From Sphingomonas sp. Leaf9 (GTDB lineage: Bacteria; Pseudomonadota; Alphaproteobacteria; Sphingomonadales; Sphingomonadaceae), in the NCBI RefSeq assembly GCF_001421355.1, contig NZ_LMKC01000005.1, forward strand, positions 321,001 through 385,000: a stretch of DNA of 64,000 nt, read 5' to 3'. Positions 46,552-56,385 of the stretch are shown one piece after another. The translations under genes were made by a program, and so were the position numbers. The notes below the pieces were generated by a model. That model worked only from the letters and a program-made list of their open reading frames with translations, was not told where the DNA came from and made no database searches. The first letter of the stretch is position 1; every line of letters starts with the position of its first letter.

Positions 46552-49500
46552 CTACCGCGCCAGCAACACCCGCGCCTGTCCGGCGATCTGCGCCAGCATC
46601 GCCGCGCTCGCCACCGGGGCCTGTCGTGCGCGGTGGACCAGCGCCGCGAACTGCGCCACGCGGTCGCGGTTCGCCTCCAGCCATTTCTCCACCGCCGCCT
46701 GCGGGTCCTTGCCGGCATTGCGGTTCAGGAACTCGAAGCGCAGCTGCTGGAAATCGCGCGCGAGGCCGGCGATCAGCAGCCGCTCCCACGGATCGCCGGT
46801 CTGGATGCGCGCGGCCACCGCCTGCGCCCAGTCGAGCCCCAGCGCGAAGCCGAGATGGGTGAAGGCGAGCGTGAGCTTGGTTTCGTCGAGCTTCAGGCGA
46901 CGGCCCAGATCGGCGAGACCGACCGCCCCGTCCATCTCGAACAGGCGCACGACCTGCCCCGCCAGATCCTGCGGCGCGCCGGCATCCTGCAGGATGCCCG
47001 CGATCCGGTCGCGCTGCTGCGCCGCTTCCGCGCGGAGCAGCGAGCTGGTCTGCCCGGCAAGGCTCGCCACCCCCTTTTGCAGATGCGCGACGGCATTCGC
47101 CGGGGTCGTGCCGGCCGGGAAGGCGCGCAGCAGATCGGCGATCTGCGACCGGACGCCCACCGCCACTTCGTCGAGCAACGCGATGCGCGCGCGTTCCGAA
47201 ATATCGGCACCCTCGATCCGGTCGTAGAGCGCGTCGATGTCGAACAGCCGTTCGGCCGCGACGAACATCGCCGCGATATCGGCCAGCGCCTCGCCCTCTT
47301 CCTCCGCCAGTTCGAAGACGTGCAGCACGCCCAGCCGGTTGACGATGCGGTTGGCGAGCTTCGTCGCGACGATCTCGCCGCGCAGCCGGTGGTCGAGGAT
47401 CGCCTGTTTCTGCGTCTCCTGCATCTCCTTTGGGAAGGCCGCCAGCAGGTCGCCCGCCATGTCGGGATCGTTCGCCAGCGGGGCGTGCTCGATCGCCTCC
47501 TGCAACGCCAGCTTCACGCTGGCGAGCAGCACCGCCAGTTCGGGCCGGGTCAGCCCGCGCCCGTCCTGTGCGCGCCGGACATAATCGTCGTTGGCGCTCA
47601 GCCCCTCGACCACGCGGTCGAGCTTGCCGGCGGCTTCCAGCATCTCGATCACGCGGACATAGCTCGGCACCGCGACCGGTCCGTCATTCTCCATCACCGA
47701 CAGCGCCAGCGTCTGGAGCCGGTTATCCTCCAACACCAGATGCGCGACGTCATCGGTCATCCGCGCCAGCAGCGCGTTGCGATCGTCGATCGCCAGCCGC
47801 CCCTCGATCACCTCGCGGTTCAGTGCGATCTTGATGTTCACTTCGTTATCCGAACAATCGACGCCCGCCGAATTGTCGATGAAGTCGGTGTTGATGCGGC
47901 CACCATTGGCACTGAACGCGATGCGCGCGGCCTGCGTCACGCCCAGGTTCGCGCCCTCGCCGATCGCTTTCGCGCGCAGGGTCTGCGCATCGACGCGGAT
48001 ACGGTCGTTGGCCGGATCGCCGACGTCAAGATGGCTTTCGCTGCGATCCTTTACATAGGTGCCGATGCCGCCGAACCAGATCAGGTCGACGGGCGCGCGC
48101 AGGATTGCGGAGATGAGCGCGGTCGGCTCCATCTCCGTCTCCGCCACGCCCAGCATCTGCCGCACCGGTTCGCTTAAGGGGATCGTCTTGGCGGTGCGCG
48201 GGAACACGCCGCCGCCGTCCGAAATCAGCGCCGGGTCGTAATCGGCCCAGCTGGAGCGCGGCAGCTGGAACAGCCGGTCGCGCTCGGTCCAGCTTGCCGC
48301 CGCATCGGGCGCGGGGTCGAGAAAGATGTGGCGATGGTCGAACGCCGCCTTCAGCCGGATCGCCTTCGACAACAGCATGCCGTTGCCGAACACGTCGCCC
48401 GACATGTCGCCGCAGCCGACCACGTCGATCGGCTGGGTCTGCACATCGACGCCCAGTTCGAGGAAATGGCGCTGCACCGAAATCCACGCGCCCTTGGCGG
48501 TGATGCCCATCGCCTTATGGTCGTAGCCGACGCTGCCACCGCTCGCGAACGCATCGCCCAGCCAGAACTTGCGCTCCAGCGCCAGCGCGTTGGCGACGTC
48601 GCTGAACGTCGCGGTGCCCTTGTCGGCGGCGACCACGAAATAGGGGTCTTCGCCGTCATGGATCACGACGCCGGCGGGATGGACGACCTTGCCCTCGACG
48701 ATATTGTCGGTGATCGACAGCAGCGACCGGATGAAGATGCGGTAGCTCTCGGTCCCTTCCGCAATCCACGCATCGCGGTTCGACGGCGACGGCAGCTGCT
48801 TGGGGTAGAAGCCGCCTTTCGCGCCGGTCGGCACGATGACGGCGTTCTTGACGCGCTGCGCCTTCATCAGCCCCAGGATTTCGGTGCGGAAATCATCGCG
48901 CCGGTCGGACCAGCGCAGGCCGCCGCGCGCCACTGGTCCGGCGCGCAGGTGGATGCCCTCCACGCGGGGGCTGTAGACGAACACCTCGCGCCACGGCAGC
49001 GGCTTGGGCAGCCCCGGTACCTTTGCGCTGTCCATCTTGAACGCCAGTGCTTCCTGCGCGGCGGGGGCAAAGGCGTTGGTGCGCAGCGTTGCGGCGACCA
49101 CGCCGCGATAGCTGCGCAGGATACGGTCGTCGTCGATTGCCGACACGGCATCGAGGCCCGCTTCGATCGCGGCATCGGCGGCGGCGATCCCCGCCTCCCG
49201 GTCGGTGCGCGCCGGATCGTGCGCGGCATTGAACCGGTCGATCAGCGCGGTCGCGACGCCCGGCGCACGGCGCAGCGCATCGACCACGGTCGCCAGGCTG
49301 TAGCTTACCCCCGTCTGGCGCAGATAGCGGAACCACGCGCGCAGCAGCACGACGGCGGCGGGCGCGATCCCCGCCTCGACGGTCAGGCGGTTGAACGCAT
49401 CGTTCTCCGCCCGGTTTTCCAGCACCGCCTCGATCGCGCGCTCGACGGTGGCCACGTCGAACTTGGGCGCGGTGCCGGATGCGACCGCGACCTCGAAATC

Positions 49501-51165
49501 GTGGATGAAGCTCTTTTCGTCATCCTCCAGCCGGGTCGGCAATTCCTCGACCACGCGGAAGCCGAAATGTTCGAACACCGGCACCGCATCGGACAGCGCC
49601 AGCGCGCCGCCACGACGATAGACCTTGATCCGCATCCGGTCGCCGCCTTCGGACACGATCCGCACCGATCGCGACGTGGCATCGGTCAGCGCGGCGACGC
49701 GCACGATATCGCGCGCGGCTTCCTCGGGCTGGTTCGAATTACGGTAATTGGCGGGGAACGCGTTGGCGAAGCGCAGCGCCATCCGCGTCGCCCCCTCGGG
49801 CACCAGCTCGCTCAAGGCACCCTCGACCGCCGGGCGCCAGCCGCGCACCATGCGTTCGATCCGCCGGTCGAGATCGGCGGCATCCGGCATCCGCCCGTCC
49901 TGGCGCAGGTCGAGGACGTAGCGGATCAGCGCCGCCTCGCCATCCTCCATTGCGATCGACCAGTTGAGGATCGACGCATTCGCCGCCTGCGCCAGCATGT
50001 CGCCGATCGACAGCCGCCGCTGCGTCGTCACATCGTCGCGGCCCAGCCAGACGAACGCGAACAGGTGCCGGCCGAGCGCCGACTTGATCAGGACCAGCCG
50101 CGAGCGCGGACGGTCGGCGACCGACATGGCGGTCAGCGCCAGCTGCTCCAGCGATTCGGGATTGAACGCGGTGGTCAGGTCGTGGGGCAGCGTCGAAATC
50201 GCGTGGTTCAGCGCCTTGCCGGCATGGCCCGACGGATCGAATCCGAACTTCGTGCGCAGCGCAGCCAGATTGCGGCGGAGCACCGGCACATCGGCCGGGT
50301 CGGCCTGCAACGCCGCACTGGTCCACAATCCGCCATGGATCGACACGCCGGTCACCGTGTCGCCCTCGCGAATCGGCACCAGCACCAAGTCGACCGGCGC
50401 GCGACGATGCACCGTCGAGATGCAGTTGGATTTCAGCAGCAGCGGTTGGACATTGCCGGCATCGAACCACTCGATCGCGCGCTGGCGCGACGCATCGGCC
50501 AACAGCGGCACTTCCAATCGCGCGCGCGAAAGGCCCAGCCGGTCGCTGACCACGCCGTCGCGCGACCAGCGTTCATGCGCCAGCTGCGTCAGATTGCCGG
50601 CGACGAACCAGTTGAGCAGCGCCGCATCCTCGGCGGTGTCGGCGCTCGCGGTCAGCCGCGCGGCATCGGCCTGCATCGCCGCCTGCATCGCCCGCCAATC
50701 GGCGACGGCGGCGCGGACATGCTCCAGATTGCGCTCAATCTCGGCGACCAGTGCGTGCCGGACGCGCGCATCGGCCCGCTCCATCTCGATATAAACCATC
50801 GATTCGCGGCGGCCTTCACCGGCAAGGCCGGTCAGCGTGCCGGCCGGATCGCGGGTGACCGCGATCACCGGATGCAGGATGCGGTCGATCGCGATGTCGT
50901 GGGCGACGATCGTGCTGCCGATCGAATCGACCAGGAACGGCATGTCGTCGTTGATAACCGCCAGCCGCATCCGCCGCTGCTCGCCCCGGTTCAGCGTCTC
51001 CAGCGCGACGCTGACCGTACCGGGCGAACGGTGCGCGGCGGTTGCCGCCACGAACTGCGCGGCATCGGCACGCCCCGCGGCGTCCAGACCTTCGATTTCG
51101 CCGGGAAGGGCGCTGTCGACCAGCAGCGTTTCCAGAGGGCGGGCGAGCTTGCTTTGCGGTGTCAT
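46552..51165 (-). CDS. gdhB: NAD-specific glutamate dehydrogenase, large (GDH-180 type)
   Basis: 1537 residues from the ATG at 51165; a TTG at 51222 would add 19 residues. This giant form oxidises glutamate to 2-oxoglutarate and ammonium with NAD+. The long N-terminal regulatory part holds ACT-like segments, and the catalytic core has RGGLRWSDRRDDFRTEILG, the substrate lysine in VPTGAKGGFYPKQ, DIVGCGDMSGDVFGNG and FGGIGTYVK. The C-terminal 400 residues are helical, as normal. Single gene, convergent to the fucosidase. Confidence 0.95.
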   Translation of the reverse strand: MTPQSKLARPLETLLVDSALPGEIEGLDAAGRADAAQFVAATAAHRSPGTVSVALETLNRGEQRRMRLAVINDDMPFLVDSIGSTIVAHDIAIDRILHPVIAVTRDPAGTLTGLAGEGRRESMVYIEMERADARVRHALVAEIERNLEHVRAAVADWRAMQAAMQADAARLTASADTAEDAALLNWFVAGNLTQLAHERWSRDGVVSDRLGLSRARLEVPLLADASRQRAIEWFDAGNVQPLLLKSNCISTVHRRAPVDLVLVPIREGDTVTGVSIHGGLWTSAALQADPADVPVLRRNLAALRTKFGFDPSGHAGKALNHAISTLPHDLTTAFNPESLEQLALTAMSVADRPRSRLVLIKSALGRHLFAFVWLGRDDVTTQRRLSIGDMLAQAANASILNWSIAMEDGEAALIRYVLDLRQDGRMPDAADLDRRIERMVRGWRPAVEGALSELVPEGATRMALRFANAFPANYRNSNQPEEAARDIVRVAALTDATSRSVRIVSEGGDRMRIKVYRRGGALALSDAVPVFEHFGFRVVEELPTRLEDDEKSFIHDFEVAVASGTAPKFDVATVERAIEAVLENRAENDAFNRLTVEAGIAPAAVVLLRAWFRYLRQTGVSYSLATVVDALRRAPGVATALIDRFNAAHDPARTDREAGIAAADAAIEAGLDAVSAIDDDRILRSYRGVVAATLRTNAFAPAAQEALAFKMDSAKVPGLPKPLPWREVFVYSPRVEGIHLRAGPVARGGLRWSDRRDDFRTEILGLMKAQRVKNAVIVPTGAKGGFYPKQLPSPSNRDAWIAEGTESYRIFIRSLLSITDNIVEGKVVHPAGVVIHDGEDPYFVVAADKGTATFSDVANALALERKFWLGDAFASGGSVGYDHKAMGITAKGAWISVQRHFLELGVDVQTQPIDVVGCGDMSGDVFGNGMLLSKAIRLKAAFDHRHIFLDPAPDAAASWTERDRLFQLPRSSWADYDPALISDGGGVFPRTAKTIPLSEPVRQMLGVAETEMEPTALISAILRAPVDLIWFGGIGTYVKDRSESHLDVGDPANDRIRVDAQTLRAKAIGEGANLGVTQAARIAFSANGGRINTDFIDNSAGVDCSDNEVNIKIALNREVIEGRLAIDDRNALLARMTDDVAHLVLEDNRLQTLALSVMENDGPVAVPSYVRVIEMLEAAGKLDRVVEGLSANDDYVRRAQDGRGLTRPELAVLLASVKLALQEAIEHAPLANDPDMAGDLLAAFPKEMQETQKQAILDHRLRGEIVATKLANRIVNRLGVLHVFELAEEEGEALADIAAMFVAAERLFDIDALYDRIEGADISERARIALLDEVAVGVRSQIADLLRAFPAGTTPANAVAHLQKGVASLAGQTSSLLRAEAAQQRDRIAGILQDAGAPQDLAGQVVRLFEMDGAVGLADLGRRLKLDETKLTLAFTHLGFALGLDWAQAVAARIQTGDPWERLLIAGLARDFQQLRFEFLNRNAGKDPQAAVEKWLEANRDRVAQFAALVHRARQAPVASAAMLAQIAGQARVLLAR

Positions 51166-51266
51166 GCGCGGGCTATGCGCTGCCTCGCCGACAGGCTCAA
51201 CCCTTGTGGCAGTTGCGAACAAAATGTCGCAGTGCGGTAATTATATTACGAGAAACGACCGGCCGG

Positions 51267-52403
51267 TCAGAGCCCCAGCTGATCCCGTGCAGCGGCGATC
51301 AGATCGTCATCGGCATCGACACGGCCCAGTATCTCGACCGACCCGGCATCGACCGCACGCGCGAGCAGCAGGACATAGCCGGCATCGCCCGACGCCACCG
51401 GCACGACGATCGGCGGGGTCGCCGCCGCCGGACGCCCGGCGGTGCGTTCGATCCAGTCGGACAGCTCGCCCTCGCCCACCCCGGCGCGGTGGGCGCGCGC
51501 CAGCAGCCGGGCATGGTCATCCTGCCCCTCGCCAAAGACCAGCCGGACCAGCGCCTCGACCGGCGCGCGCGGATCGACGGTCAGGCCCGCCCCGACCAGC
51601 ATCGCGGCATAGCCCGCCGGCTCACGCTCGGTCGCCAGCAGGAAATCATAGGCACCGGCCAGCGCGGCCTGCATCGACGGCGCGGTGTCGTCCGCCGCGC
51701 GACGCGCCGCGTCGACCTGCCGTCGGACCTCGACCAGCCGTTCGGTCAGCGACGGTGCGGCAGCCGGTGCGGCCAGCGCGGCGCTCGGACCATCGGCCCA
51801 TGCCGCCGCCGGCATCGCCCGGCGGGGCGCGGCACGCCGCGATTCGGCCAGTTCGGCGGCCAGCTGCGACTGGGTGGCGGTGTCGACCACTTCCTTCCAG
51901 TTGATGACGCCGTACAGATAATCGATCGCATCGCCGTCCGACGAAAACGGCATCAGGATGCCGCGATAGAGCATCGGGAATCCGCGGTGGCCGACAAACT
52001 CCGCCTCGAATCCGATCGGCGCACGGTTGGCGATGATCTGCATGTAATGATCGGTCAGGCGGGACAATAGCGACCGCGGCGGCACCTGGCTCAGCCGGAC
52101 GATCGACGAATCGGTGCCGCTTTCCTCGCGCAGCGCATGGCCCAGGAAGCGGATCATGCCATCGTCATGGCCGTCGGTGAAATCCAGCAGCACGCTGTTC
52201 GGCCCGAAATCGGCGATTCCCGCCGGGTCCAGCGCGTCGATCAACGGACAAGGGCGCCCGGCCAGCAGCGACACCCAGTGATTATAGGCGCGGACATGCA
52301 TCCGCCGCTCGTCGGTTCCCACGACCATCACGTCGCCACCAACGCCTTCGCGATCGTCGTCGCCGCCACCCGGCTGCTCGTTCGATCCGCGCACGATGTC
52401 CAT
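51267..52403 (-). CDS. PAS-domain protein (PAS_5-like)
   Basis: 378 residues from the ATG at 52403. The first 190 residues hold a PAS_5-type segment: HWVSLLAGRPCPLIDALDP, DGMIRFLGHALREESG, SRLTDHYMQIIANRAPIGFEAEF and LYRGILMPFSSDGDAIDYLYGVINW. The remaining half is Ala-rich and helical with a long segment (LTERLVEVRRQVDAARRAAD) that could be a coiled coil. No kinase, cyclase or HTH part. Probably a ligand- or redox-sensing protein of unknown partner. Confidence 0.8.
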   Translation of the reverse strand: MDIVRGSNEQPGGGDDDREGVGGDVMVVGTDERRMHVRAYNHWVSLLAGRPCPLIDALDPAGIADFGPNSVLLDFTDGHDDGMIRFLGHALREESGTDSSIVRLSQVPPRSLLSRLTDHYMQIIANRAPIGFEAEFVGHRGFPMLYRGILMPFSSDGDAIDYLYGVINWKEVVDTATQSQLAAELAESRRAAPRRAMPAAAWADGPSAALAAPAAAPSLTERLVEVRRQVDAARRAADDTAPSMQAALAGAYDFLLATEREPAGYAAMLVGAGLTVDPRAPVEALVRLVFGEGQDDHARLLARAHRAGVGEGELSDWIERTAGRPAAATPPIVVPVASGDAGYVLLLARAVDAGSVEILGRVDADDDLIAAARDQLGL

Positions 52404-52563
52404 AATCCGTCCCCAGGGGCGGTCTGCCCGATGGGGTCGGGTTGTGGACCCGCCAGGGTAAACTTCCGGTAAAACCGCCAACGAACGGCAACGAACGCAA
52501 ATCCGCTTGCCACCAGCCGCCCGGATTGGTAAGCGCGCGCCTCCAGACGGCACGCCGTCCCGG

Positions 52564-52639
52564 GCCGCTTTAGCTCAGTTGGTAGAGCATCGCATTCGTA
52601 ATGCGGGGGTCACAGGTTCGAGTCCTGTAAGCGGCACCA
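52564..52639 (+). tRNA. tRNA-Thr(CGT) with encoded CCA
   Basis: Full cloverleaf: acceptor GCCGCTT/AAGCGGC, D arm GCTC-AGTTGGTA-GAGC, anticodon loop TTCGTAA (anticodon CGT, reading ACG), T arm ACAGG-TTCGAGT-CCTGT, discriminator A and CCA at 52637-52639. Its 3' end faces the accessory region and tRNA 3' ends are common integration sites. Confidence 0.96.
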
Positions 52640-52767
52640 CCTCCATCGCGAATAATCGAGCAATTACAGCCGCTTGCGGCGTATTGCATGTCCGGCGTTC
52701 GACCGTTTGTTCCCTCATTTCCGTTCGAATTGAGTCGAACATGGGCGAACAACAGCGACCGATCGAA

Positions 52768-54066
52768 TCAGCTTGCTGGTCCTTGGAGGCCGGGTGGCGC
52801 CACCCGCTTTGCATCAGGATCTACCCCACGGCGCTCGTCAAGCGATCGCATGATTGGCGTGACCGTCAGGCCGTGAAGCAAGATCGAGAACAGGACGATT
52901 AACCCTACGATGGCCCACAGATGGGCGGCGTCACCGACAGGCATGTGGTTGATACCGTAAGCCAGGTAGTAGATCGAACCGACGCCGCGGATGCCGAAGA
53001 AGGATAACGTGAGCTTCTCGCCTCTATCTCCGGAGCATCCGAGCAGTCCGATCCAGCCGGTCAGCGGCCGTACGATCAGCAGGATCACCAGTGCCACCGC
53101 GCCATCCATCCAGGTAATTGGCGTCAGCAATCCACTCACCAGCGCTCCACCGAACAGGATCAGCAGCACCATCATCGCGAGCCGCTCTATTTGCTCGGTG
53201 ATGGCGTGCATCTCGTCCTGAAACTCGTGGTCGCGGTGCGCGCTTCGGAAGGTGAGCGCCGTGACGAATACGGCGAGGAACCCGTAGACGTGAAATATCT
53301 CGGTCAGGCCGTACGACACGAAAGTCGCCGACAGCGCGATCAGGCCGTCACCGGTTCGGGCCAGCTTCGATTCGGCGGGGATGTGGAAGGTTAGCCAGCC
53401 GAACACCCGGCCGACGAGCCAACCCCCAGCGATTCCGCCGACGATCTCCCAGAGTACGCGGTAGCTCAGCCATTCCGTCAGCCACGGCTCGCCTGCAGGA
53501 GCGGCGACGGCCAGCAGTATGGCGAGATGGACGAATGGGAACGCGGCACCGTCATTGAGCCCGGCTTCTGACGTCAGCCCAAAGCGCACCTCGTCCTCGT
53601 CACCGGTCTTGGGCGGTCCGACCTGCACGTCCGCCGCCAGAACCGGATCCGTCGGCGCCAAGCTTGCAGCCAGCAACAGCGCCACAGCGAGTGGCAAGCC
53701 CAACGCCGCTATGCCCAGGCCAGTGATCGCTAGAATGCCGAGCGGCATCGTGATCGCCAGCAGTCGCCATGTAATCGACCATTGATGCCAGCCGAATGGA
53801 CGATCGATTTTGAGGCCCGCCCCCATCAAGGCAATGATGACGACGAACTCGGCGAACCGCTCAGTTATGTCGGGATACAGATACGGCAGCGGCCGCAGCG
53901 TTACCTGCGGGAGCAGAAAGACCGCGACTCCGATACCAATGCACACGATCGGCAGAGACAGCGGCAACCGTTTCAGCGCCAACGGCAACCAAGCCACCAG
54001 CGCAATCAGTAACCCGGCCCCGGTCATAATCAGGATGTAGGGATCGGGGGAAAGGCTTTCCGTCAT
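52768..54066 (-). CDS. Cation/proton antiporter (CPA1/NhaP-like)
   Basis: 432 residues with about twelve hydrophobic helices. Exchanges Na+ or K+ for H+ across the inner membrane. The conserved SLAPTDPVLAADVQVGPP loop and GLNDGAAFPFV with the ion-binding Asn-Asp pair are typical of the CPA1 group; STKF-like FFGIRGVGSIYYLAY lies near the C-terminus. The last 30 residues are polar. It runs toward the tRNA gene. Orphan, GC content similar to the host genome. Confidence 0.92.
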   Translation of the reverse strand: MTESLSPDPYILIMTGAGLLIALVAWLPLALKRLPLSLPIVCIGIGVAVFLLPQVTLRPLPYLYPDITERFAEFVVIIALMGAGLKIDRPFGWHQWSITWRLLAITMPLGILAITGLGIAALGLPLAVALLLAASLAPTDPVLAADVQVGPPKTGDEDEVRFGLTSEAGLNDGAAFPFVHLAILLAVAAPAGEPWLTEWLSYRVLWEIVGGIAGGWLVGRVFGWLTFHIPAESKLARTGDGLIALSATFVSYGLTEIFHVYGFLAVFVTALTFRSAHRDHEFQDEMHAITEQIERLAMMVLLILFGGALVSGLLTPITWMDGAVALVILLIVRPLTGWIGLLGCSGDRGEKLTLSFFGIRGVGSIYYLAYGINHMPVGDAAHLWAIVGLIVLFSILLHGLTVTPIMRSLDERRGVDPDAKRVAPPGLQGPAS

Positions 54067-54312
54067 GTATCGCTAACGGCTGACGAACGAGCTTGGCCGC
54101 ACGCGTCGCTAAAGCCGCGGGGGGATGGTCCAGTGTACGGCAATGCTTCGTGCCGGCTACGATCCGCTTGGAAAGCATGCCGACCTGCTCGGGATTCAAA
54201 TATCGCGGAAGGCCAACCACGAGCCAATTCGCGTTGACGGTCAACCGGATAGCTGCGCCCGTAGGGCTTCGTTAAAGCTGTATGGTTACCAGCGTATCTG
54301 GAAGGAGACGCC

Positions 54313-55695
54313 GTGGAACTCGATCGAACGATCGCCGAAGCCGCCCGCCGCTCAGGCGAGCTTGGCATTAGGACGTTGGACCTGCAGGCCGACATATCGG
54401 AGCTCGCTACCCGCGTTACCGCACAGGCAAGCACTATCGACGATCTTGGATCGCAAACCGATCTCCTCGTTCGAGATGCACAGAACGTATCGATCGCTGC
54501 AGAGCAATCGCTGGGCGCCACAACCGGCGCTCATGGCCTGCTCGCCAATTCGCAGGTTCAGATCGATACAGCGATGGGCGACGTGCTCGATCTGATCGGT
54601 CAGGTTAGCCTTATCCACGAGAGCCTCGGCGCCTTCACGGCGGCACTTGAGGACGTCGGTAAGGTGACCGTCTCAATCGACGATATTGCCGGCCAGACAA
54701 ATCTCCTCGCACTCAACGCCACGATCGAAGCGGCTAGAGCTGGCGATGCGGGACGCGGCTTCGCCGTGGTCGCGAGCGAAGTGAAGAAGCTGGCTCAAGA
54801 AACCGCGCGAGCCACATCCCGCATCAGTGCGTCAATTGGCGCCCTGACCTCCCAGGCAGAAGCGATGCTGTCGCGTGTGCAGCTCGGCGTTTCCAAGGCT
54901 CAAGCGACGCATACAGGAACGCAGGACGTAAAGGTGCGCGTCGCTGAGATACGCCAATTGATGGAGGGTCTCGAGCAAAACAGTGGAACGGTGAGCGACC
55001 GGGTAGCCTCGATCGTGTCCGCTGTAGACGAGGTCAGGACCGGACTTGGCCAGCTTGCAGAAACCTCTACCGACAACGCTTCTGGCCTCCAGCGCCTGTC
55101 CCATCGCCTTACCTCGGTAAGTGACGATACAAACGACCTGCTGCAGATGCTTGCCGAAAGCGGAGCGGATATGCCGGACCGGCCCTATATCCGCTTTGCC
55201 ATTGAGGCAGCACTAGCGGTATCTAACGGCATAAGCGAGGCGGTCGAAGATGGACGACTAGACCAGCGCGCGATCCTGAGTGACGCTTACAGTCCCGTCG
55301 AAGATTCGGATCCACCGCTCTTCACTCACCCGGCGATGGTGTTGATTACGACACTCGCCCGCCCTCATCAGGAAGCCGCGAGGAAGTTTCCTGGATTCTT
55401 CGGCATGAGCTTTACCGACCGCCGATGCTTCGGCGCGGTAGCGATGCCGGAACGCTCGCTGCCCCAGCGTCGAGGCGAGCGGGCATGGAACGAAGAGCAT
55501 TCGCGCGCCGGCTTGTTCTTCCGTTTTCCCGACACTGCCCAGCAGGTCAAAATCACGAAGCCGTTCTGCCTGAAGGCCTATAGGCGCCCTCTAGCAAACG
55601 GTGGGGTAGTTTTGCTCAAGCAGGTCATCGCGTCGATCAATGTCAACGGTGCGCACTGGGGCGTCCTTCAGCTGGCGTACGAGGACCAGGGATAA
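54313..55695 (+). CDS. Soluble methyl-accepting chemotaxis protein
   Basis: 460 residues from GTG at 54313, preceded by GAAGGAG. No membrane helix is visible, so this is a cytoplasmic receptor. The signalling hairpin is central to the first part: [25 protein letters not shown] followed by [19 protein letters not shown] (split here for brevity). The last 170 residues form a C-terminal sensing domain with [34 protein letters not shown] and [17 protein letters not shown], the pattern of the Cache-like C-terminal modules in other soluble receptors. No CheW, CheA or flagellar gene nearby. Confidence 0.9.
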   Translation: MELDRTIAEAARRSGELGIRTLDLQADISELATRVTAQASTIDDLGSQTDLLVRDAQNVSIAAEQSLGATTGAHGLLANSQVQIDTAMGDVLDLIGQVSLIHESLGAFTAALEDVGKVTVSIDDIAGQTNLLALNATIEAARAGDAGRGFAVVASEVKKLAQETARATSRISASIGALTSQAEAMLSRVQLGVSKAQATHTGTQDVKVRVAEIRQLMEGLEQNSGTVSDRVASIVSAVDEVRTGLGQLAETSTDNASGLQRLSHRLTSVSDDTNDLLQMLAESGADMPDRPYIRFAIEAALAVSNGISEAVEDGRLDQRAILSDAYSPVEDSDPPLFTHPAMVLITTLARPHQEAARKFPGFFGMSFTDRRCFGAVAMPERSLPQRRGERAWNEEHSRAGLFFRFPDTAQQVKITKPFCLKAYRRPLANGGVVLLKQVIASINVNGAHWGVLQLAYEDQG

Positions 55696-55729
55696 CCTGC
55701 CCCCGTTCCAGCCGAAGGACGCCGCCCGC

Positions 55730-55984
55730 TCAAAAGTTCATTAGGAGCTGTTCCGGCTTCACGTATCGCGGTGGCGGGTCGTACCCTTCGGATGCGAGAC
55801 GTTGCAGCGATGCAACCTGTACGAGACGACGTCGGCCAAGCTTGATCGTTGCGATCTCACCGGCCGCTACCAACTCGTAAAAGCGGGTGCGCCCTATGCC
55901 GAGCATGGCAAGGGCGTCGTTCACCGAGATGGTGAGAGGAGTGATAGAACGCCCGCCTTTGGTGGGCGCAGATGTCTTGTTCAT
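55730..55984 (-). CDS. Excisionase-like helix-turn-helix protein
   Basis: 84 residues from the ATG at 55984. ISVNDALAMLGIGRTRFYELVAAGEIATIKLGRRR is an HTH_17/MerR-type winged helix (residues 23-55), as found in excisionase-family proteins of integrative elements. The tail is Pro-rich (PPPRYVKPEQ). Usually next to an integrase; none is visible in this window. It may instead repress or activate element genes. Confidence 0.8.
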   Translation of the reverse strand: MNKTSAPTKGGRSITPLTISVNDALAMLGIGRTRFYELVAAGEIATIKLGRRRLVQVASLQRLASEGYDPPPRYVKPEQLLMNF

Positions 55985-56385
55985 CAGGGATCGCCTTAGC
56001 AGGGACGATCCTGAGCTATCGGCTTTTGGACAACGGGATGGTGTCCTGCGCGGCGCTCCGATGCAAGAGGCAATCCGTGTCAGTTGAGCCGGTATCGTCA
56101 CAACCGCGGCCGATCGCCGCTCAGGGGTTTGGGGCTGAAGCAGTTGAACGCTTCATCGATCCCTCCCCGAGCACAGTCGCTCCGGTAAGATGGGTGCATT
56201 CGACGCACACACCCTACGCAACCTAACGGTCGAACAACTCTAGTATTTGCAATGCCTTAGCTTCGACCGCTTGGGTGTCACAACGTGTTACGCTTTGTCC
56301 CACGTTGTGCCACATCGTTTAAAATCAACGGATTACCTGTGGGACATTGTGCTACACGCGCCTGCCGGTCGGCGGAATGATTCCT
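55985..56385. other. Gene-free stretch with repeated ACrTTGTG elements
   Basis: 401 bp with no convincing gene. It contains one inverted (CACAACGTG near 56279) and two direct copies (ACGTTGTGCCACA near 56302, ACATTGTGCTACA near 56344) of a short motif, the last two preceded by GTCCC and GTGGG. The GC content drops here. See findings. Confidence 0.5.

Noticed and set aside
48328-51240. Open frame of 970 codons on the plus strand
   Set aside because: Antisense to the glutamate dehydrogenase catalytic and regulatory parts; Arg/Gln/His-rich with no domain.
54273-54299. TAAA-N15-GCGTATCT resembling a sigma-28 promoter before the chemoreceptor
   Set aside because: Only 4 of 8 bases of the -10 match; a plain chance match is likely.
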